Assembly: GCF_021130785.1 (NCBI RefSeq)
Contig: NC_060207.1
Span: forward strand, 102,899,001 to 102,963,000
Direction: 5' to 3'
DNA length: 64,000 nt
From: Homalodisca vitripennis
Lineage: Eukaryota > Arthropoda > Insecta > Hemiptera > Cicadellidae
The notes below the pieces were generated by a model. The model did no database searches and was not told the origin of the DNA. It saw only the letters and a program-made list of their open reading frames with translations. The translations under genes and the position numbers were made by a program. This document shows positions 1 to 10,689 of this stretch, in pieces. Position 1 is the stretch's first letter. Every line of letters begins with the position of its first letter.

Positions 1-1026
1 ACACTGCCTCAAGAGACTGAAAAGTGCTCTTGTAATATTGCATAGGAGCAATTACATCAAGGCAAATACATGTGACCGAATCCTGAAAGAGGTGAAGTCG
101 ATGTTTAATAGGGAACATTAAAAAACTCTCCTCAAAGCTTATGAGCACTCAGAGCGCGTAGAAAATTTCTGGAGGAGATTTCTCTTGGAAAACAATGCCT
201 CCGACAAATGTAAAGCTTTAATCAAGAAGATTCTAATTTTAAGTCATGGAGATGCTTTTGTAGAGCAAGGTTTCTCAATTAATAAAGAAATCTTATATGA
301 CAACCTTCTAGAGAGGTTGCTTATTTCCCAGCGCCTCGTCTATGAGGGGATCAAAAGAGCTTGTGGAGCAAAATAATATCAACATTGATTAGAAGATGAT
401 CATGAAATGTCATCAGACCCGGAGCTGGTGTCAAGAATACCTCGTAGACCAAAGGAAGGCAAATGCAGCAGTCTCTGATAAGGAAACCAGGAAAAGAATT
501 CAGGCTATCATCAACGACCTTACGCAAAAAAGGGCTAAGATAGTAGTGGAAAAACAATAAGAGGCTGAAGCCCACCGGCTAGAAATTTAAAATTGAAAAA
601 CGCAATTAAAGCTGTAGCTAGTCAAGTTACGCAAGAAATGGCTGTCTTAATTTCTTAATTAGATAAGAATAACTACAATTTTAGTGTTTTTTGACAAATT
701 GTAATTCTCAAAGAATATTGTCTTTCATGTCAAGACTGTTATTTTAGGTGTTAATAAAAATGTTTCTTGCTGATTAAATGGTTATATTTCACTTTATGAT
801 GAAGTTTTTGTATAAATAAACCTCATTTGTGTCAAATTTTAAGTTTAATTAATTATTTGGAGATTTAAGCGGTGTGGAAGAGCTTGTCTCATATACAATA
901 TAGTTAAATGTCCACAAGTCGTAATGCCAAAACAGGCTCCCCAAAGACCTGGATTTTTACTGAAACCAGTTTGGAAAACCTGGAAAAGTCATGGAATTTC
1001 AAATTTTCAGACACGTGACCACTCTG
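1..1026 (+). mobile_element. 3' part of a degraded hAT-like DNA transposon
   Basis: The first 380 bases read, with one stop at 118-120, as the C-terminal part of a transposase-like protein. It contains ILSHGDAFVEQGFSINKE, similar in shape to the VER-x-FS motif of hAT dimerisation domains, and is followed in other frames by a charged coiled tail (to about 590). Bases 970-1026, read on the opposite strand, start CAGAGTGGTCACGTG, a typical hAT terminus. The left end lies off the window. The coding part is broken by stops and frameshifts, so it is a relic. Superfamily assignment is by motif only. Confidence 0.5.
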
Positions 1027-1710
1027 AATGGGTATGTAAAAATAAAAATTAAGTAGGCAACATCCTTCAGATTATTACCATTTCACGTAGTCTTCTAAAA
1101 TTAAAGTAAATTATATGTAATTTTTTTACGAGACTAGATTTCAATAGTACAGTTTATTGGGAAAAAGTAGATTTATAATTTGTTAATTTTGGCTCCAAAA
1201 CAACTTAGCTATTAAAAAAAGTTCTGAAGTCATATGTTTTATTTTCCTTAGTATAAAAATAACTGTTATGAACAATTTATAGTACATCCTAGTTGGCATC
1301 AGAGGTTTGGTATTTTGGTTGTATTTATAGTTAGAACATTTTATTTTAAACAAATTGAGGTACTAGGGTATTATCCAGAGGGCTCACCGTCCTTATCTCT
1401 TATTTTGTATTCTGCTATATAACACAACTTAGTTGTGTGTTCCAATAGAGGAATTTTGCTTAAGAAAGAAATTGTCATTCACACTAGTTTTGGTAGTGGT
1501 TGAATGGGAGAGTATCAGAAAAGGGTTAAAAATGTTGAACAATTTATTTCTTGGTTAATGTTTAATTTTAGCTGGACAGACTTAAAATCATTTGTAAGAC
1601 CAACTACTATATTATATTTGTGTATTACTATACATCTAGACACACTTCCAAACAAGGTTAATTTCTTATCTTAAAAACAATTTCATGTAATAGTAATGAT
1701 CTTGTGTTAG

Positions 1711-1887
1711 GTTTGTTCAATCTGCTACAAGTCTATACCACAGAAGCAGAGTCTGTTTGGGGCGAGTAATAATCACAACGAGGCAAGTGTATTAAGTGAG
1801 ACCCCACCTGCGATCTTGCAGAGTGCCAAGAGTCCAGACATCCGGTTCCGGCCATATGAGCTGTCCAAGCCCTCACCTTCTCCTAAG
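1711..1887 (+). CDS. GSE1: GSE1-like exon (half CxxC module, Ser/Pro-rich linker)
   Basis: The exon gives 59 codons, starting after ttgtgttag and ending AAG|GTATGT, phase 0 at both ends. It begins VCSICYKSIPQ, so it opens with a CxxC knuckle that looks like the second half of a module whose first half would lie upstream of the window. It continues with a polar linker ending in the Ser/Pro-rich tail LSKPSPSPK. It splices in phase to the exon at 16719. The acceptor could instead be the AG at 1742-1743, which would drop the CxxC; I prefer 1711 because the knuckle fits the repeats downstream. Confidence 0.6.
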
Positions 1888-2025
1888 GTATGTAGGTAAA
1901 AAGTTGATTTCTGTATTTTTTGCTAAATATAAATACATTACATATTTATTCCAGGTGTCTCACAAGTCTCCCTCCCCATTAACTGTTGAATAAAAATACA
2001 TCAACTATTATCCATGGGGACGTTA

Positions 2026-2200
2026 TCCTAATATTATAAATGCGAAAGTACAGTACCTTTGTTTGTTTCATTTTCACATATAAACTATTCTACCGATTAT
2101 ACTGAAATTTTACATGAACATTAGTAGGATGAACATAGGCCTATTCTTATTTCGTAATTCCTTCTGGGCTACACCCCACTATTCTTTAAAACAGCAGAAA
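2026..2200 (+). mobile_element. Helitron 5' fragment
   Basis: It starts TCCTAATATTATAAATGCG, the same 5' terminus as the complete element at 6382. Similarity fades after about 120 bases and no 3' CTAG end is found nearby, so it is a truncated or decayed copy. The right boundary is approximate. Confidence 0.5.
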
Positions 2201-2525
2201 ATCTCTTCTTGGTCTCTAAAGTTGTGAAATGTGAATTTAAGGAGCCAGTTAATAATGTGTTCAACTGTTATTTGCAAACATTGTATTATGACAGTACGAC
2301 TGTTTGATTATTTTAACCAATATTTTCAATTTGTTTACATTTATAGAGTGATAGCATAACAAAAGTAACAACACATTATTTCAACATCTTAGGAAAACCA
2401 ATTTATTTATTCTGGATCACAAAACGGTACACTAAGCACTAAATAAAATTTTTATGACAAATAATTGTTGAGTGGACATCGCATCCATATCTCACTGACA
2501 AGGTATTTAATACTTATTAGGTATA

Positions 2526-3007
2526 CAGGGTGTTTGAAAAGTATGGGTACGGCTTAGTAAAAAAACATCGGTATTTATTGTGTTATAAATTTATGACATA
2601 ATTTGCTAATTAAAAAAAGTCAGTGAAAACACATTAGTTAGTAGAGTGAAACGCTGCCTACCGCATCAGAATACGACGATCCAGTCAGAAATGGCGGCGC
2701 TTAATGTACTTCACAATGTGTACCTAAAACAACCCGCCATTTCTGATTGGATAATCCTTTTGAGATGCGGTTTGCGGAATTCAACTCTACTAAGTGAGCT
2801 CTTTCAAATGAGGTATCACTCGACCCATGCTTCAAATTTAAGATTTCCATGTTTTCCTCTGTGGGCCGTCCCCCCATGGTTGGCATGTCATGGTAATAGC
2901 AAGGGAAAATAGTTTACATAGCCTTACGACACTGTGCAAAGTTCATAGATGTTATCTCCTATGGTTTTTAAAACATTAAGCCGTACCCATACTTTTCAAA
3001 CACCCTG
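2526..3007. mobile_element. Nonautonomous Tc1/mariner-type MITE, 482 bp
   Basis: Terminal inverted repeats of about 30 bp (CAGGGTGTTTGAAAAGTATG at the left end and its complement at the right) are flanked by TA on both sides. A second, imperfect inverted pair (about 2662-2700 and 2730-2772) lies inside. There is no transposase. The CAGGGTG terminus resembles that of the element at 53673, so the two may share a transposase type. Confidence 0.75.
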
Positions 3008-3550
3008 TATAAATACTAATATAACTCTTAGACTAGACCGAGGAGATGTACGATATAGCGAACATGCATTGGGAAGCAAGAACTTTACTTTCACGTATTT
3101 TCTTTACAATGGATGGCAACTGTCATAATGGAAGTATTGAAATGTGTTTGTATTATTAATATCGATTTTAGTTTTTAGTTTTCAATAACATCTAATTATC
3201 CAAGAATAAATTTAAAAATTCAACAATAAATAATAAATTCAATATTGTTTAGAATGTCATTCTCAGTATGCCTGATAAAGCATGTTGGGTGGATATTAAT
3301 GTTAGTATTGATGTCAGATCAATCATGTTGTAGCTTGCTGGTTTTTTCATATTTGTGTCTTATATTACTTTCCTTATATTTATTACTTGTCTTATAATAC
3401 TTTTTTTATTTGTTTCTTATAGACGTTACTGATGCATTTGGTATTACAACTGGATTTAATTAATGGAAGTCATTGAAACTGCAGTTTTAATAGTAATTGC
3501 ATAGTTTCTATATTTATTACTGATTGTATTAACAATCATTAATTATTCTT

Positions 3551-3628
3551 CCTACAGCAGTGGAGAGTTTCTGAATGACCAAAGAGCATCTCTGAGTCAT
3601 TTCGTTCCCTCTCCTACAGTTTTAATAG
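3551..3628 (+). repeat. Exon-like segment, related to three copies at 10.7-12.6 kb
   Basis: A pyrimidine tract and cctacag precede about 65 bases that recur, diverged, at 10868, 12113 and 12509. In one frame it reads GEFLNDQRASLSHFVPSPT, and a possible donor (AATAG|GTATAG) follows. Similarity stops sharply at both borders, as for an exon. Included in the GSE1-like transcript it would be 71 nt and shift the frame, so it is not a normal coding exon of that gene. It may be a poison exon, a pseudoexon or part of another transcript. Confidence 0.4.
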
Positions 3629-6381
3629 GTATAGGTAGTTGATTGTTTGTCTGTAATTTCGTGTACCATTAAACTAAATTCTATTTTGTAGTTTATAAAA
3701 AGAAAGTTATGAACAGTTTCAGATTTAAATTAATGTTGGGCATTTCTTAATGATTTATATTTTCTCTGTATAGTTTTATGTGTGCCATCTAGGCCAAAAC
3801 TTAATCAAAAAACAAAAGAGGTGAATATAGTTTGAAATTTTATTTATGTTTGAACCAAGTACCCACATTCCACATTTTGAGCAACTAACAAGTTTCAAAT
3901 TTTTGTCACTAATTGAGAATTTCCATATAGTTTTTATAATATAAGAAAACATTTCATATAAGATATAATCTTATACCCTGTATTGTTTAAATTTGTATCC
4001 TTATTTATAATTAATTTGAAATTTTAATGGTGTACCTGTCCATGTACTTTAATAAGCAATAGACTCTCTGTATTCTATGATATGTACAATATACAAAATG
4101 AAGTGTAATTTATTTATCAATGAAATAACAATCACATACATGTAGGTTCTATATTAATAAACAAAATTAGAAGTCAAGTATTAAGGACAATTTTATTAAG
4201 TTACCATTTTGATTTGTTTATTCAACATATTTAGACAATGGTTTCAGTGTAGAATTTTGTAATATCATGATGCAAATTATAACTGATCAAAGGCAATAAA
4301 TATTTGTGTATGTTTTTGCCTTACATTGTTAAACGTCACCAACTTTTGGAATATTTTATCTCCAGTCTGTTACTGAATAATTGTGTCAAATATACACAAG
4401 TCATAAATTATAGTCTCCGAAAGAATTGTGTAGACATATACGTTCATGATAAGGAATATTTTAATTGTTAAACTTGAACTAAGATTTTGCAAAAGATGTA
4501 ATGTTCTTGTAGTTATCTATGGAATGGGTAGTTGATTTGTACATAGCCATTTCAAGAGAATTTGCAAGTGTGTAAAAAAACATACAGGTTTTGATGAATC
4601 TTGAAAATCCTTTCGAGACCTCACAATGTGAAAATAAAGTCCAAACCCTACTCTTCTAATTTTGTACCATGTAATATTCTTTTGGTAATTTATTACCTTT
4701 ATCACTTGAACTACTACTTTTTCATACCCATGTATCACCTAGGACTTTACATTTCCATCATTTGGCTGGTTTTACAAACATATTACAAATACTAAAATTT
4801 GACCTCGATTCACGAATTTCGAATCCTAATAGCGTTTTTATTTTATCTAAGTATGATTGAAAAATAATCACCACAAAAAATGTCTATAATTCTTAAGGCT
4901 TTGGAGACTGACTAATAATATTAAAAGTAATTCAAGAATACCACTCTATTGTAAAGAGATTTGCAGAGGTTCAGAGAAATAGCTATATTTTAAGAAAAAT
5001 GTTGTATCCCTTGCCTTTCACTTTAATTTGATCAATTATTATATAAGATTATATGTTTTTAATTTATAAAACGTATGTGCATAAATTTGTATCATTTATT
5101 AAATACAAGTAATGAATTCTCCCACCCAGCCACACAAAGTTTAAATTTATTTGATAGAATAATGTAAATGCGTGGTATGTACGATATATTATTGTAATGT
5201 AACTAATGTAAAGTTTTTGGAAATTATGGGTTTTGCCGACAAGTCCACTGAACTTGTAAACCCTACATTTTTAAGGAAATTTTATTAAATAAAATAAAAT
5301 CAATGATAAAACATATTTTAAACTTAAACTTAGAAAATGAATCTTCAAAAGGGATATAATTACAAAGTCTAGTTAATTTGCTAATTAGGTTATCTATCTA
5401 CAGTATAATAAGTGACATAGTGTTACTGATTGTATTGCATCACTGAACAATGGTAAATGTCCTGAAAAATCCAGTTTTCTTCACAAACCTTCCATCGTCA
5501 AAAACTAACTTCAAACAAAGAATATATCTACGGTTTTTTCATAAACAAAACTGATCAGTGGTTGTCTCTAAATATACATAGCAGTCCATGGCAGTGCCTA
5601 CAAATAAATATAGAAAATACCAACTGCAAACAAAATATTATTCCAAAACGATATTTTGTTACTTAGGTTATCTATGTATGGGATTTTAAACTCAAAATAC
5701 AACAAAACGTTTTCATGATCTGTAACTTGCGTAATACCGATCAACTGTCGCCTGTGAATAAATGCAGCAAACACGCCTTTGTGTGACCATAAATATAAAA
5801 CAATACTAATGGCAAGCAAAATATTATTTTAAAAAGTTCGGTAATTATTTGATAAGGTTATGTGTGTAGTTTTGAAAATTCAAATTACGGCAAATCACGT
5901 TTAAATTTATGGTAATTTGTGTACTGTCGATCAGAAGATTGATGTTCATGCAGCAGATTTCCACAGATTTGAATGTTTAATCCCGTTGATCTATTATTTA
6001 TTAAAGATTATGGGTTTGGCTTCGACCCGTTACTAATATTCTATTATTACATACATATGTACATCTATATGCAGGTGTACAGTATATACAAATTTGTATG
6101 TTGTCGCCCTGAAAGAAAATGTGTTTGAAAAACATATTTTTATTATTCAGAATGACCTAAGATAAACATGGTGTGGCAAAATGACTGGAAACACCTTAAT
6201 ATTTTTAAACCACAGCGGGTAAAATCTGCATCCTTTCACAATGTTGTATGGCTATCTTAACTACTATTTTATGCAATAACCATCACCAACTCCCCCTCCC
6301 CCCCATACATTGGTCCTTGGGAAGTGTAAAAATCATAAATGCAATCTTAGGTCAATATGCTTATAATTTTCAAGTTCTTTA
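3629..6381. other. AT-rich intron sequence with one diverged tandem repeat
   Basis: No open frame of interest is present. About 5610-5970 contains two diverged copies of a unit of 186 bp, shown by caaaatatta at 5631 and 5817 and by parallel endings in cgatcaa/cgatcag near 5740 and 5929. Nothing else is recognised. Confidence 0.5.
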
Positions 6382-7136
6382 TCCCACTAATATTATAAAT
6401 GCGAAAGTTTGAATTTTGGATGTTTGGAGGTTTGTCCTCGAATCTCGTTGAAACTGCTATATGGATTGTGCTGAAATTTGGAACAGGTATAGCTTTTGGT
6501 CTGAATTAACATTTAGAGTGCTTTTTACCACCCTAACACATTCATTTCACCAAATAAAGTCGAATTCAAATTGAAAAATTAGTTTGTTTAAATTCGAATA
6601 TAATGATAAGAATGAAACGTAATAACGTTCCATAATTCAAATTAAACTGGCACTAAACAGCTGTTGACAGCTATAATTCGACAAACTTTCTGAAACATCT
6701 GTTTACATTGCTAATGAAAATAAAAAGATAATGGCGGGCGACTTATTATGCCAAAACACCGGGGGTGAATTTAAACGACCATAACAGACCCATATTAATC
6801 ACAGCATCTTTTTAGTTGTAAGATACACTTTCGTCATTGGGATAAAAAGGCTAACTCTTATTGTTACTGAAGCCATCGAAGAACTTCAATAAATTATCAT
6901 AGAATTTGGGAGGGAAATACTAATCTTATAAAAACTGTTTCACTTTACGACTTCAGGATCCCAAACCTCTGTTCTTTAAACTTAAATCTAAATTGGATAA
7001 GGAGATTGGAATAGCTTTGAGTGACTATCGATTGATTATCTCTAGACTGTTTATTATGTCATAGAAAAAGAATACATAAATATATTGTCCAGTTTTTCAA
7101 CAGAAAATTGCGTGTGAAGCCGCGGGTAACTGCTAG
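6382..7136 (+). mobile_element. Complete nonautonomous Helitron, 755 bp
   Basis: The 5' end is TCCCACTAATATTATAAATG and the 3' end GCCGCGGGTAACTGCTAG. The host bases are A (6381) and T (7137), as required for Helitrons, which insert between A and T without duplicating the target and end in CTRR. The termini resemble those of Helitrons common in Lepidoptera and other insects, as far as I recall. There is no Rep/helicase gene. The GC-rich stretch before CTAG can form only a weak hairpin. Confidence 0.75.
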
Positions 7137-7226
7137 TTTTTAGAATATAATGTTAAATCACACTTCATAAGCTTTATGCATTAGAAAATATCGTCTTTTG
7201 AATCATGATCAAAATTGAACATTTAA

Positions 7227-7959
7227 CCCTTTGAGTACCAAATATTTATTGAGTGGGTAGGCTATACTGAAAAGTGCCAGGTATTTTTCTAGTGGGTGTA
7301 CCTAAAAGTGCCAGCCCTTTTGCAGGCATTTTGCAAGGTTTTAGTAAAAAAATTCACAGTTCAATTATTTAATAAGCTATCAACATGATTCTTTTTTTAT
7401 TTTTCTCTGAAAACTCTGTTAAATTAACATAAAATAACAAAGTTACCATAACACTAAATTTAGGAATACCAAAAATGGACTTACCTAAAAAAAATTTCAA
7501 TTTCAATACCTCATTTTTCAACCAAATTATTATGACCAAAAAATTCATATCATTTTCTTAGTCCATATCACTGGAAAGTGTATGCAATTGTCTGTAAATC
7601 TTGAAAAATTTATATTATTATCTTCAATAATGAGTAAGTTATACAACTTTTAAGAAACTATTGTCACATTGTTTCCGGTAGCTATGGCAACCAAAAATGT
7701 TTATATGTGAGTTTCATAATTTAAAGTTTGATCGGAAATGTACTATAACAATTTATTTTGAAAAGAACGATTCTTCACAAACATTTCAATATGATATTAT
7801 TTAAAAAATATTAAAGGTTTACAATTTTTAGTGACTTTTTCCAGTAAAATGGGACGTCGGCACTTTTCGGCCAACTTTTGTTGTCCAGTAAAATCGGACG
7901 TTGGCACTTTTCAGACACCTTTTGTCGTCCGGTAAAATTGGACGTTGGCACTCAAAGGG
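7227..7959. mobile_element. piggyBac-like MITE, 733 bp, CCCTTTGAGT family
   Basis: It is flanked by TTAA at 7223-7226 and 7960-7963. The termini are CCCTTTGAGTACCA and TGGCACTCAAAGGG. The left side has repeated AAAAGTGCCAG-like motifs. The right side has three copies of a block (ccRgtaaaat, then ggacgtYggcactttt) starting at 7841, 7885 and 7929, exactly 44 bp apart. No coding sequence is present. It is the same terminal family as the element at 24512. Confidence 0.8.
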
Positions 7960-8789
7960 TTAAGCAACTGCCATTTTTTTTATAGGATACAAAGTTTTTA
8001 AGAATCTATCAGAAAATAGAGCCTTTGAATACATTAAAGAGGTAAACATCAGCTACCGCTGGCCTAATGTGTTAGTCCTGCCCCTCGATGTCATGGTGTG
8101 TATGTCAATTTGTTGAGATTTGGTTGATTGTTAAAATCTTGTTTCCTAGTAAACTTGACTTCTAGTTGGTCTGCATGAATTTTATGTATTAAGCTTCAAT
8201 AAGTTTATGTTTGAAATATTATCCCTGCAATTTTAGACCTTTCCACTAGTTCTTTTATCATATTTTCTTCGTGTTCTTTAATTCTTACATTTAGTAGTTT
8301 TTTGTCCCGCCTATGTATTCCTTATAACAAGAACATACTATGCTGTAAACATAGTATTTTGAGTCCTCTGTGCCATATTTTGGTTTAGTAAAGTAATTTT
8401 TGCTTGTGGTTTAAACTATTTTGTTTTATATTAGTGTGTTTAATAGATTTTGGAAATATTATGTTACAATTATAAAGCATAAATGTAAAGTACAAAAATA
8501 CCATAGTACAATTTTACAACTTCTCTATAGGTCTATTACTCATTTATTATGATACAGTGATCACACTTTCCAAAACAAATAAGCATCACTATTATTTTTG
8601 GTGGTTACACATACTAATGTTAAGTTGAAATCAGCGGATGAGTGTAGTCACAGACATTGGCCACCATATAATCTGGGTTGGGTAAAAAATGTGTAATAAA
8701 TAAAATACTGACAGACATTTAAGCATTTCTCACAACTAACAGCACAGATAAGCTCCTTCTCTGTTGGCACTTTAAAGATTAATATTGGA

Positions 8790-9146
8790 ATAAGATAAAG
8801 TTTTATTAATAGTAGTTAATTTCCCAAAGATGCTAGTGTTGGCAGTTTCACTCATAAGTTCCCATTAGTCTAATAACAAGGCAGCACAAAACTTAAGAAA
8901 GTAATTTGCAATTTTTATGTCGAATTTTGTTGGTTTTATAATGTTAAAATACGCTAGGATTGGTCACTTTTACTCATAAATGACCATTCCTCCAATAATG
9001 GGGTGGCAAGAAGTCTCCAGAAAGTAATTTACAGTCAATATTATGTGGTTGTTGGGAGTAAAGGAATAAATATGCTAATGTTATTAGTTTAACTCATAAG
9101 TACTCATTGCTCCAATAATAGGGTAGCAAGAAGTCTCCTGAAAGTA
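8790..9146. repeat. Tandem repeat, unit about 120 bp, split by a mariner
   Basis: Diverged copies are marked by ctcataagt at 8851, ctcataaat at 8973 and ctcataagt at 9093. A fourth copy (10523) and a partial fifth (from about 10560) follow the mariner insertion. Each copy holds a cactcataag core followed by ccattgctccaataa. Confidence 0.7.
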
Positions 9147-10452
9147 CGTAGGCAAATCAAATATAAACGGTAATTTTCAAAATTATATTTATTGAATAAT
9201 ATTATACAGAAACTATACCTTCAACATTTTTCAATGTAATCTCCTGCATTATCTACCCACTTCTGCCACCGATTTGGAAGCTTGAATATTCCCTGTTCAA
9301 AAAAAGATTGAGGGCGAGTTGTTAATCGCCGTGTAAAGCGCACATGCTTTTCGACGTCTTCATTGTTTTCAAATCGTTTTCCTCCAAGTGATTCTTTCAG
9401 GGGCGCAAACAAAGAATAGTCACAAGGGTACAGGTGTGGACTGTAAGGAGGGTGTTCGAGAGTTTCCCAGCCCATTTCTTCCAATTTATCCCTTGTCAAC
9501 AATGCGGTGTGAGGCCTTGCGTTGTCATGGAGAAGGATGACATCTCTAATGGGCACACCTCGTCTTTTGTTCCGGTAACTGGTTTTTGCTGACAGTAGCA
9601 CCTGGCAGTAGTAAGCCGCATTCACTGTTCGTTGATCGTGAAGAAAATCAATGAGTAGAACTCCCCTTGAGTCAACAAAAATTGTTGCAAGAACTTTTCC
9701 GGCTGAGAGACGAATTTTGGCTTTCACTGGGTAGCCTTCATCCTTCCTTCGCCACTCCTTACTTGCCATTTTCGATTCGGGAGTGTAATGGTGGACCCAC
9801 GTCTCATCGCATGTGACGATGCGCCTCAAAAAATCTTCACCTTCTTCTTGAAATCGTTGCAGAAGTCTCCCAGCAATCTCCGACCTGACCTGTTTTTGAT
9901 TTCCGGTCAACAACCTCGGAACCCAGTGAGCACTAATATTTTTCTGAAGCCAAGGTGGTCTGTAATTGCAGACTGAACACTCCCATAGCTGATACCAATT
10001 TCCGACGAGATTTCTTGGAACAGTTAACCGGCGAACCTTCAATAAGCTGTCGAACCGCACTAATGTTGTCATCTGTAAGACTTGACCTTGGGCGTCGACC
10101 GTGACTTTCGTTTTCAACACGTTCTCGGCCATCCCTAGATTCTCTGGCCCATGTATACACTCGATTTTGAAACAGAGTAGTGTCCCCAAACTGTGCCTGC
10201 AAACGAGTAAAAATTTCCGAAGGCTTAACACCTTCATTTGTTAAAAATGTTATGACGATGCGTTGCGCATCAGATGGATGTACCTCTCGCTCGGTCATGG
10301 CTGTACTCAAGGCAGAACATAACGCTAGTGTGAAGCAAGCAGTTCCCCCCACTCCTATTAAGCAAAACAACAATCGCCCACAGCCGCATCACGTCCGAAC
10401 GTGTTTGGTACAGTCAACAGCAAAATTACCGTTTATATTTGATTTGCCCTCG
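9147..10452 (-). mobile_element. mariner element, 1306 bp
   Basis: It is flanked by TA (9145-9146 and 10453-10454). The termini are CGTAGGCAAATCAAATATAA and the complement of CGAGGGCAAATCAAATATAA, identical apart from two bases. It carries a broken transposase on the minus strand and lies within a 120-bp tandem array whose phase continues on the far side. Confidence 0.85.
9221..10298 (-). pseudogene. mariner transposase, frameshifted
   Basis: This would be the DD34D cut-and-paste transposase of the element. The start is the ATG at 10298 (MTEREVHPSDAQ). An N-terminal helix-turn-helix region follows, then the catalytic blocks TCDETWVHHY, LLHDNARPHTA and PYSPHLYPCDYSLF; 34 residues lie between the second and third Asp. 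The coding sequence passes through all three frames around 9960-10070, so at least two indels break it. The catalytic Asp residues themselves are kept. Length is close to the usual 340-350 residues, so decay is mostly by small indels. Confidence 0.85.
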
Positions 10453-10600
10453 TAATATGCAGTCTTGTTATTATGTAGTTGTTGGGAGTATAGGATTAAA
10501 TATGCTAATGTTATTATTTTCACTCATAAGTGCTTATTGCTCCAATAACTGGGTATTGGATTAAATATGCTGATGTTATTCAAGGTGGTAGGTAGTGACT
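10453..10600. repeat. Continuation of the 120-bp tandem repeat
   Basis: Copy 4 (ctcataagt at 10523, then gcttattgctccaataa) and the first part of a fifth copy (ggattaaatatgctgatg) follow the mariner. The distance from copy 3 minus the mariner length and one TA is close to one repeat unit, so the element landed between copies 3 and 4. Confidence 0.65.
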
Positions 10601-10689
10601 TTCAAGGAATTGAGGATCGATCCACTTGTAAAATTATACACTAGTTATAATTGTAAAAAAAATAATTGTTTTAAATACTCCTGACGTAT

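Noticed and set aside
2646..2912. 88-codon frame inside the 2526 MITE
   Set aside because: The element is short and nonautonomous, with no transposase motif in any frame.
3558..3628. Coding exon of the GSE1-like gene
   Set aside because: The flanking exons (1711-1887 and 16719-16990) already join in phase 0; a 71-nt insert would shift the frame.
4517..4795. Two overlapping frames on opposite strands
   Set aside because: AT-rich intron sequence; no motif, splice context or repeats support coding.
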